Assembly (NCBI GenBank): GCA_024401925.1
Contig: JAKSKD010000010.1
Location: 1 to 62,877 of the forward strand
DNA: 62,877 nucleotides
Source: Bacteroidales bacterium
Lineage (GTDB): Bacteria > Bacteroidota > Bacteroidia > Bacteroidales > UBA932
Direction of reading: 5' to 3'
Shown: piece after piece, positions 57,660-62,877 of the stretch
Layout of the letters: every line of letters starts with the position of its first letter
Position numbering within the stretch: the first letter of the stretch is position 1
Program-made: the position numbers and the translations under genes
Notes under the pieces: model-generated
Databases searched by the model: none
What the model was told of the DNA's origin: nothing
What the model saw: the letters and a program-made list of their open reading frames with translations, nothing else

Positions 57660-60584
57660 TTACCGGCGAGTGAGTTTTTGGTACATCTTGAAAAGCTCGG
57701 CGACACAGTCGGATTCGGTCATTGTGCGCCAGTTGAAACCGTAGGACTCCATTACTGCCTTGTCGTTTTCCTGATGGGCCTTGCGGAGCTCGACAGGCAT
57801 TGTCAGTTCGTCATAGAGGTCGGCAAGGGAGCAGTCGGGATATTTGGCACGGGCATCGAGGATTGCCTGGGCGGTCTGCTTGATCTTGACTTTCTGGGCC
57901 TCAGTAGGTGTCGGCCAAGGGAAGTTGTTGTAAACGATATCTTTCGAATAACGGTAATCACTTTTGAGTCTGCCGCATACAACACGCATCCAGGCATTGT
58001 GGACATTGGATGTGAGAATTCCGAAATGATATAGCGTTGCATCCGGAATCATTTGTGCCGAATCACTTGCTATTATGTCAGGAGAAACAAAGCCAATAGG
58101 GATATATCTTCTATTCTCAGACGACACTCTCGGCACAATTATATAATCCGAATCGGGCTGGCGTACCTCTTGGAATAGGTTTGACCACTCTGCGCTCTTG
58201 CGCGTCGCCTCTTTGGGGCTGGATAAACGGAATTCTCTTACAAGATTGATTCTGTTCATAATAAAAGAAATTGACCGTATATCCGCTGGAGACGCGCCAA
58301 CAAGCCAGAGGCAATATCTTTCTTTATTGTTTATGTATTCTTCAGAACCATAAATTTTTCTGATGAATTTTTCCACACGGGGGTCATTGCTGACAATATC
58401 TTTTCTGGTCTTATCATCCAAGAACAAGAAGCCTCCATCTGTCGGCTTGTTTCCATAGACCATCTTCGGCACATCACATAAAGGCTTGTTCCGGCTTTCC
58501 ACAAAAACATTTTCAGCGTCAATGAGATACGGATTGATTTTTGAGACAGCCGTTTGAACCTTCCCCGTAAAAATCCGCTTATGTTCAGAAGGAACGCAAC
58601 TGAACCCGATAATGACACAATGCACGTGAGCCTTGAGGGAACTCTCACTGTCCCAGCGGAATGTACGCCATGCAAAGTCAATTTGAACACCGAACCTTTC
58701 AAACAGAGGTTTCCATACTCCGGCCACCTGTTCGCCCTGCGTGATGGAATTGGTTGACACCAGAGCGGTACGGACAGGAGTTGCCGCCTCTGACATATAC
58801 TCGGCGGCCTTCCAGAACCAACCGGACACATAGTCAATCTTGCCGGCAGTAGGATAGGGCTTTCCGTTTGTGTCTGTATAAATGGCAAGTATATCGTCCT
58901 TTTGCTCCTTACTTTGCATCGAATACCCCACAAAAGGCGGGTTGCCGATGATGTAATCGAAATCTATGCTTTTCTCTACAGTTGTTCTGGGAGCGAAGTC
59001 AATTTCCTTTGTATAAAGATTTATCTCTCCGTACTTAATGACGGGTTCCTGCAACAAATTATCTTCCTCTCTGATCGGTGACAAGTGTGTCTTCTCCGCT
59101 ATGATTGTAGTCGTTTCTTCCTTGAAAGGAAGATGATTCCAATCCATCCGTAGCGCATTCCCCTCTATTATATTGTGATAACTCTTGAGAGGCAGGAAAT
59201 CCAGATTGACGTGCATCAGTCTTTCAGTTTCGGCCATCATCTGGGCCTCGGCTATCCAAAGAGCAGTCGTTGCGGTGGCCACTGCGAAGTCGTTTATCTC
59301 GATGCCGTAGAACTGGTGGATATCAACCTTGATAGGGTTGAATATATCACCGATTACAAACATAGCCTCGTTCTCTAGACGCCTGAGTGACAGGTAGGTC
59401 TCGGTAAGGAAGTTTCCACTTCCGCAGGCCGGGTCAAGGAACTTCAGCGATGCGAGTTTGTCCTGATACTCTCGGGCCTTTTGAATTCTTTTCTTTTCAA
59501 TTGGCTCGTCCTTTATTTCTGTAAGTTCCGCTTTCAGTTCATCAAAGAACAGCGGGTCAATCACCTTGTGAATGTTCTCGATACTGGTGTAGTGCATTCC
59601 TCCGCTGCGGCGGGTTTCGGGATTCAGAGTGCTCTCGAATACGGCCCCGAATATGGTCGGGCTTATCTGGCTCCAGTCGAAGTCGTCGCTGGCGTGCTTG
59701 AGAATAAGATTGGCCAGAGTCTCGTTGAAGAAAGGTATTTCAATGTCTCTGTCGGAGAACAGGCCGCCGTTGCAGTACGGGAAGGCTTTGAGGCTCGGTT
59801 TAAGGTAAGGACTACGCTGGTCAACCGGAGTGTTCAGGGTCTCAAAGAGTTTGATAAGACCATCCCGCATATCACCTTCACCCGGCTTGAACTGTGAGAG
59901 GTAGTCGTGGAACATACAGCGTTTCTCTCCGAACAGTCCGGCATCCTCGGCATAGAGGCAGAATACCAGACGGACGCAAAGGACATTGAGGCTCTTGAGG
60001 GTATGAGGGTCGTCAGGATTGATGTACTGCTTCAGGAATTCATCGTAAATCTGGCCGATGATTTCTCCCGCCTGCAGGGAGACCTCCATTTCTTTCTTGA
60101 GGTGTTCGTTACCCTGCTCGACAAGAAACTGGAGGCGGTAGTATTCTGTTTCAAGATTCTCCAGCAGGATGACCTCAGGCTCACCCTGAGGATTTTCCAT
60201 ATCATAGACGTGGAATTCCTTGAAATTGCATATTACCATCCAGCGTGGACGCTTGGAATACGGCAGTTCTGCGGCATAGCGCTTAGCCTGCTGAAAGGGT
60301 GTCAAAAGAGTACCGTCACTTTGAGGGATGGCTTTGCGGAGATCCTTGTCGATGGACTTCTGCTCGATGAGGGTATGCGTAGGCTCGATATAGGCGTCAA
60401 TGAAACTGGTGGTGCTGAGTTTGACCTGGTTCTCGAATGAGATGATGTCGTAGGGGCGTTCCACACCCAGCACCGTCTGGATGAGTTCCATCCAGAATGG
60501 CTGGCTTTCTCCTTTTTCGTATCCTTTTCCGGCCCACCTTTCGGCAAATGCCTTGGCCGCTATTGATTGAGCACTCTTTTGCAT
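57660..60584 (-). CDS. MmeI-like type IIG/IIL restriction-modification enzyme
   Basis: A 974-residue single-chain enzyme. The N-terminal nuclease has the PD-ExK-type pair Asp63-x10-Glu74-Gln-Lys76 (motif D...E-Q-K), as in MmeI. A helical linker follows, then the gamma-class adenine methyltransferase: motif I D-P-A-C-G-S-G-N-F (384-392) and motif IV G-N-P-P-F-V-G-Y (547-554), and a C-terminal target-recognition region (about 640-900). One polypeptide both methylates and cuts, so no partner gene is needed. The C-terminal part sets the recognition sequence, which I cannot predict. All key residues look intact. It stands alone upstream of a toxin-antitoxin region. Confidence 0.88.
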   Translation of the reverse strand: MQKSAQSIAAKAFAERWAGKGYEKGESQPFWMELIQTVLGVERPYDIISFENQVKLSTTSFIDAYIEPTHTLIEQKSIDKDLRKAIPQSDGTLLTPFQQAKRYAAELPYSKRPRWMVICNFKEFHVYDMENPQGEPEVILLENLETEYYRLQFLVEQGNEHLKKEMEVSLQAGEIIGQIYDEFLKQYINPDDPHTLKSLNVLCVRLVFCLYAEDAGLFGEKRCMFHDYLSQFKPGEGDMRDGLIKLFETLNTPVDQRSPYLKPSLKAFPYCNGGLFSDRDIEIPFFNETLANLILKHASDDFDWSQISPTIFGAVFESTLNPETRRSGGMHYTSIENIHKVIDPLFFDELKAELTEIKDEPIEKKRIQKAREYQDKLASLKFLDPACGSGNFLTETYLSLRRLENEAMFVIGDIFNPIKVDIHQFYGIEINDFAVATATTALWIAEAQMMAETERLMHVNLDFLPLKSYHNIIEGNALRMDWNHLPFKEETTTIIAEKTHLSPIREEDNLLQEPVIKYGEINLYTKEIDFAPRTTVEKSIDFDYIIGNPPFVGYSMQSKEQKDDILAIYTDTNGKPYPTAGKIDYVSGWFWKAAEYMSEAATPVRTALVSTNSITQGEQVAGVWKPLFERFGVQIDFAWRTFRWDSESSLKAHVHCVIIGFSCVPSEHKRIFTGKVQTAVSKINPYLIDAENVFVESRNKPLCDVPKMVYGNKPTDGGFLFLDDKTRKDIVSNDPRVEKFIRKIYGSEEYINNKERYCLWLVGASPADIRSISFIMNRINLVREFRLSSPKEATRKSAEWSNLFQEVRQPDSDYIIVPRVSSENRRYIPIGFVSPDIIASDSAQMIPDATLYHFGILTSNVHNAWMRVVCGRLKSDYRYSKDIVYNNFPWPTPTEAQKVKIKQTAQAILDARAKYPDCSLADLYDELTMPVELRKAHQENDKAVMESYGFNWRTMTESDCVAELFKMYQKLTRR

Positions 60585-60590
60585 AGCAGT

Positions 60591-60616
60591 TTCCTTAAGT
60601 TTTCAAATTTAAGGAA
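60591..60616 (-). promoter_or_regulatory. promoter of the restriction enzyme with overlapping inverted repeat
   Basis: An 8-bp inverted repeat (ttccttaa / ttaaggaa, 10-nt loop) overlaps a TAAATTTG -7 box (minus strand, 60611-60604), 20 bp before ATG 60584. It could be an operator for restriction control. No controller gene is nearby. Confidence 0.5.
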
Positions 60617-60670
60617 AACTTTTGGAGTTGGCTACAGAGATGCTTGAAAATGGTTCTATTATGAATTATT

Positions 60671-60748
60671 TATTTCATCCGCACATACAAATGAATTGGT
60701 ACAAACGCGAATGATTCGCGTTTGTACGAAAATCACCCGCACATACAA
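60671..60748. repeat. 27-bp palindrome between 12-bp direct repeats; one copy of a dispersed repeat
   Basis: The sequence ccgcacatacaa occurs at 60679-60690 and 60737-60748. Between them lies a perfect palindrome with 13-bp arms and a 1-nt centre (60700-60726, tacaaacgcgaat / attcgcgtttgta). The left part (60671-60718) resembles 62705-62745 at about three quarters of the bases, including catccgc, atgaattg and acgcgaatg. Confidence 0.75.
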
Positions 60749-60784
60749 TTGTAGTTAACGTGCCCATAAACATATTCTTTATCA

Positions 60785-60813
60785 GCCTTTGAAACTATGT
60801 ATGTTTCAAAGGC
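60785..60813 (-). terminator. terminator of the 67-residue protein / toxin-antitoxin unit
   Basis: A perfect 11-bp inverted repeat (gcctttgaaac / gtttcaaaggc, 7-nt loop), 43 bp beyond the stop of the 60856 gene on the minus strand. The T-run is poor. Confidence 0.55.
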
Positions 60814-60855
60814 ATTAATTTGATAGGCGAATTAAGCTGGGGCCGATTTAAATCT

Positions 60856-61059
60856 TTATGATTGCAAAGAAACAGGCAGGTCATCTTTGTTGATACCTGC
60901 CTGTTTCAGACGCTTTCGGTCATAGACCTTCTTTGATTTCTGAGTGCATGTGCGAAATAGAATCTGTTTGCCGTGCTTTGCAATCTCCTCTTTCCTTGAA
61001 GCCTTCCGGTTGGCAAGGAGAAAGTCTTTCTCGGTAATCCGGAACTTATTCTTTGCCAT
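60856..61059 (-). CDS. small basic conserved protein of unknown function
   Basis: A 67-residue, Lys/Arg-rich protein (M-A-K-N-K-F-R-I-T-E-K-D-F-L). Similar short proteins with a K-A-S-R-x-E-E-I core followed by K-S-K-K-x-Y-D-R-K-R are common in Bacteroidales, often near toxin-antitoxin genes. It has no signal peptide or membrane helix. It starts 20 bp after the toxin gene and may be co-transcribed. The high charge suggests nucleic-acid binding; that is a guess. Confidence 0.6.
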   Translation of the reverse strand: MAKNKFRITEKDFLLANRKASRKEEIAKHGKQILFRTCTQKSKKVYDRKRLKQAGINKDDLPVSLQS

Positions 61060-61079
61060 ATATCTTTTTATAGAATGAG

Positions 61080-61352
61080 CTATTTTGAATAATGGTACCG
61101 CATAGCAAGGACGAAAACAGTCACAATCTCACCGTTGACCTGATAGATAAGCCTGTCCTTGTGATTGATCCTTCTGGACCATGCGCCACTGAACTGATAC
61201 TTGAGAGCCTCTGGCTTGCCGGTACCCGTAAAAGGATGCTCCTGCAATTCTCGCAAAAGGCTTTTAATCTTCTCTACTGTCTTAGGATCCGTTGTCTTCC
61301 AATAATTGAAGTCATCTTTCGCCCGAGGGGTGAATGCAATCTTATAGCTCAT
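61080..61352 (-). CDS. yoeB: YoeB/Txe-family mRNA interferase toxin
   Basis: A 90-residue RelE-fold toxin. The W-S-R-R-I-N-H-K-D-R-L-I-Y segment and the C-terminal R-Y-H-Y are the YoeB signature, with the catalytic Glu (K-P-E-A-L), Arg and His present. YoeB binds the ribosome and cuts mRNA at the start of translation. ATG 61352 (M-S-Y-K-I-A-F) is chosen over the extra upstream codons because of homology. The start overlaps the antitoxin gene by 11 bp, so expression is coupled. Confidence 0.93.
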   Translation of the reverse strand: MSYKIAFTPRAKDDFNYWKTTDPKTVEKIKSLLRELQEHPFTGTGKPEALKYQFSGAWSRRINHKDRLIYQVNGEIVTVFVLAMRYHYSK

Positions 61353-61593
61353 CGATATCCACCTCTTCAAAGTTGCCTTTTCTGATATCCTCCATTCCTG
61401 TCAGGATTGTTGTCTCCATCTCCTTTGAAGACATCAGGTACTCTGTTTCCTTAATTGCATTGTACTGGTCCATCGGTATAAGGACGGCTGCTTCATTGCC
61501 TCTGTTGATGATTACTTCCTGGCTGTCTCGAATAACCAAATCCATATAGTGCTTGATGTTGGACCTGAAATTTGTAGCTGTCACTGATGTCAT
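61342..61593 (-). CDS. yefM: YefM/Phd-family antitoxin
   Basis: An 83-residue antitoxin. The N-terminal DNA-binding part (T-A-T-N-F-R-S-N-I-K-H-Y-M-D) and R-G-N-E-A-A-V-L-I-P-M match YefM, and the acidic C-terminus (E-E-V-D-I-D-E-L) is the toxin-wrapping tail. It neutralises YoeB and represses its own operon together with it. The operator with two TGTACA cores lies just upstream. Confidence 0.93.
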   Translation of the reverse strand: MTSVTATNFRSNIKHYMDLVIRDSQEVIINRGNEAAVLIPMDQYNAIKETEYLMSSKEMETTILTGMEDIRKGNFEEVDIDEL

Positions 61594-61614
61594 GATTCAA
61601 TTCTTTTTTCCTTG

Positions 61615-61642
61615 CAAATATATGTACATTATTCTGTACATA
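61615..61642 (-). promoter_or_regulatory. yefM-yoeB operator and -7 box
   Basis: Two TGTACA hexamers at 61623-61628 and 61635-61640 are 12 bp apart centre to centre, the spacing known for the E. coli YefM operator, within an 8-bp inverted repeat (tatgtaca / tgtacata). A TATATTTG -7 box (minus strand, 61622-61615) abuts them, so repressor binding would block the promoter. Confidence 0.85.
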
Positions 61643-62033
61643 CAAGGGTTTCATATATTTCTTTTTTAATTGATGTCAAGACTTATGCTTTATCATTTCT
61701 CTATCCGATGTTTTGCCGGTCAGACAAAAAGATGGACCGTATAGACTTTGGGGCGTTAAACGAATATGTTTGCCCCCGCAGTTCCATCCGGGTGAATCAA
61801 GGCAAATATTCCCCAGAAACACATCATTTTATGTAGAACGGGGTGATTTTTGCCGTTTTCTCCCCCGAAACAGCTTCAAATGGACGATACGGGATGATTT
61901 TCTTGATTTATTACCCCGTTTGACAAGTCAGGCCTTCAGCAGAACTTACATGTATAGGCGGCTAAAGCCTATCGGGTCTTCAGGTATGGGGAGGACCGTA
62001 AAACAGATAAATGGGAATTCACCCCATTGTCAG
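61643..62033. other. intergenic region between antitoxin and lipoprotein genes
   Basis: About 390 bp without a gene I can support. An open frame on the plus strand (61713-62258) contains the 17-residue repeat unit described in the next entry, but it runs antisense into the lipoprotein gene and has no clear start signal. Confidence 0.5.
61811..61917. repeat. imperfect tandem repeat of about 51 bp
   Basis: Two units begin CCCC(A)GAAACA at 61811 and 61863, each containing CGGGRTGATTTT, and a third CCCCG begins at 61914. The period is 52 and 51 bp. In one plus-strand frame they translate as F-P-R-N-T-S-F... and L-P-R-N-S-F-K-W..., a 17-residue period. CCCC and GGG(G) within each unit can pair as a hairpin. 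Confidence 0.65.
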
Positions 62034-62573
62034 CTAGTAATATCCATCATACGGGGTCAAGCCAGAATAGATAATCGAGATTGTTTGATTGTCCTTCAAA
62101 GTTATATTGATGTTGATCTGGGAGTCCTCTTTCTGGCACACTCCTTTGTCATCATATTTACCCAAAGAGTATTTGACAATACTCACGGAAGATACCTGTT
62201 CATTGCCTCCCTCATACTTTCCTTGATTCATAGGAATCTTAATATTGCCTATGGATGACAAACCATTCAGCACTATTCCGTCAATGAATTCGTCGGCGCT
62301 GCTGTACTCCTTCCCGTTATGGTAGAATCCATATATCCACACTCTTTCCTTGACTTCTTTCCAACTAGGGCCTGCCGAATAGTAATCTTCATATATATGC
62401 ATTCTGCTGCTGTGTCCCTCGTCCGGGTCAGCAGTTCCACCACCGACGAACGCGGACTTCAGCTCACACTCCAACTTATCATTAACATATATGCCATTGT
62501 TTCCGGATGGCTGCATTTTTTCACATCCGAAGAATATCGGGATTGTCGCCAATAATAAAAGAATCCTTTTCAT
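62034..62573 (-). CDS. small lipoprotein of unknown function
   Basis: A 179-residue protein with a lipobox at Cys17 (I-F-F-G-C-E-K). The mature sequence is polar and probably beta-rich (S-I-V-K-Y-S-L-G-K-Y, N-I-N-I-T-L-K-D-N-Q). I do not recognise a family. It stands alone next to repeats and the toxin-antitoxin pair. Confidence 0.7.
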   Translation of the reverse strand: MKRILLLLATIPIFFGCEKMQPSGNNGIYVNDKLECELKSAFVGGGTADPDEGHSSRMHIYEDYYSAGPSWKEVKERVWIYGFYHNGKEYSSADEFIDGIVLNGLSSIGNIKIPMNQGKYEGGNEQVSSVSIVKYSLGKYDDKGVCQKEDSQININITLKDNQTISIIYSGLTPYDGYY

Positions 62574-62877
62574 TTTCTATATTTTGACACTTATACTCTT
62601 TAAACGCGATTATCTCACAAATACTGCCTTGCAAATTGCAATTTATCGGGGGATAAAGGTAGCAAATAATCCTCAAACGTTTATGTAGAGGTGAAGCATA
62701 TCTGTATTCATCCGCGCAGACGGATGAATTGAAAGACGCGAATGGTATGTAGGTGATCCCTGGAAAATTCAGGAATGTCCGTGAGGTCAGAAAATTCCGG
62801 CTTGCGAGGGCATTTTCTTGCCTAAATGATCTTCTTCCGGTCAGGGAATACCGAATCCAGAGCACCTGATATCTTTT
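62574..62877. other. right end of window; repeat copy, no gene seen
   Basis: About 300 bp upstream of the lipoprotein gene. It holds the second copy of the dispersed repeat (62705-62745) with an 8-bp inverted repeat (ttcatccg / cggatgaa, 62707-62728). The only open frame (minus, 62521-62865) overlaps the lipoprotein gene and has no coding character. Confidence 0.5.

Larger units (their letters stand above)
60617..60855. other. intergenic region with repeats; no gene seen
   Basis: About 270 bp separate the restriction-enzyme start from the small protein gene. No ORF with coding character is seen. The space holds a dispersed repeat, a 12-bp direct repeat, a 27-bp palindrome and a terminator, listed separately. 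Confidence 0.6.

Noticed and set aside
61713-62258. 181-codon plus-strand frame
   Set aside because: It runs antisense through the lipoprotein gene and has no start signal; only its repeat part was kept, as a repeat.
62521-62865. 114-codon minus-strand frame at the window end
   Set aside because: Overlaps the lipoprotein start in another frame and covers a non-coding repeat.
1-62877. tRNA, rRNA, CRISPR arrays and insertion sequences
   Set aside because: I looked through the intergenic spaces and found no cloverleaf, no regular repeat-spacer array and no transposase.

Overview
The window is a chromosomal segment from a member of the Bacteroidota, most likely order Bacteroidales. The evidence is repeated -33/-7 promoters of the TTTG...TAnnTTTG type, outer-membrane TonB-dependent receptors, a GH10-CE1 xylanase/esterase, an anaerobic class III ribonucleotide reductase with its activase, and families typical of the phylum (DUF4380, DUF5020, fused anti-sigma/beta-barrel proteins). 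The anaerobic reductase and the xylan enzymes fit a gut or rumen anaerobe. I cannot assign a genus.

Layout. 1-25 kb is mostly core genome and polysaccharide use: a TonB-dependent receptor cut by the window edge, a bifunctional xylanase/feruloyl esterase, an M16 protease, malate dehydrogenase, a 4'-phosphopantetheinyl transferase, NrdD-NrdG, a TPR protein with an EnvC-like factor, an ECF sigma factor with a membrane anti-sigma/barrel protein and a lipoprotein, TsaE, a DUF4380 protein, a GH31 glycosidase, a YifB/ComM ATPase, LemA and a DUF2207 protein. 25.2-50.5 kb is a non-ribosomal peptide biosynthetic cluster. 50.6-57.6 kb holds a CstA-type carrier, a chromate-type transporter pair, an aquaporin remnant, a second dCache-type PP2C phosphatase with a lipid kinase, a DUF5020 protein and a sugar O-acetyltransferase. 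57.6-62.9 kb looks accessory: an MmeI-like restriction-modification enzyme, a YefM/YoeB toxin-antitoxin pair, repeats and a small lipoprotein.

The most interesting part is the NRPS cluster. Eight minus-strand genes (50501 to 29557, gaps of 20 bp or less or short overlaps) form what looks like one operon: TonB-dependent receptor, dCache-SpoIIE phosphatase (RsbU-like), STAS protein (RsbV-like), a 3477-residue NRPS (C-A-T-C-A-T-C-A-T-reductase), an A-T-TE protein whose thioesterase has a Cys nucleophile, an S12 serine-hydrolase lipoprotein, a condensation-like acyltransferase, and a MATE exporter fused at its C-terminus to an RsbW/SpoIIAB-like serine kinase domain. All three parts of a partner-switching circuit therefore sit inside a biosynthetic operon, with the kinase welded to the exporter and no sigma factor among the cluster genes. 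A second, divergent unit (condensation-like protein, acyl ligase, acyl carrier protein) faces a membrane-bound LytTR regulator. The space between them carries four direct repeats spaced 20, 20 and 21 bp, a strong candidate operator.

Working model (inference): a membrane sensor-phosphatase reads an extracytoplasmic signal and dephosphorylates the STAS protein, and the MATE-bound kinase opposes it, so export is tied to signal state. The NRPS releases a three-residue, possibly N-acylated, peptide aldehyde or alcohol by reduction. The S12 hydrolase may trim the exported product, as ClbP does for colibactin. The phosphopantetheinyl transferase at 8064-8711 could prime the carrier domains.
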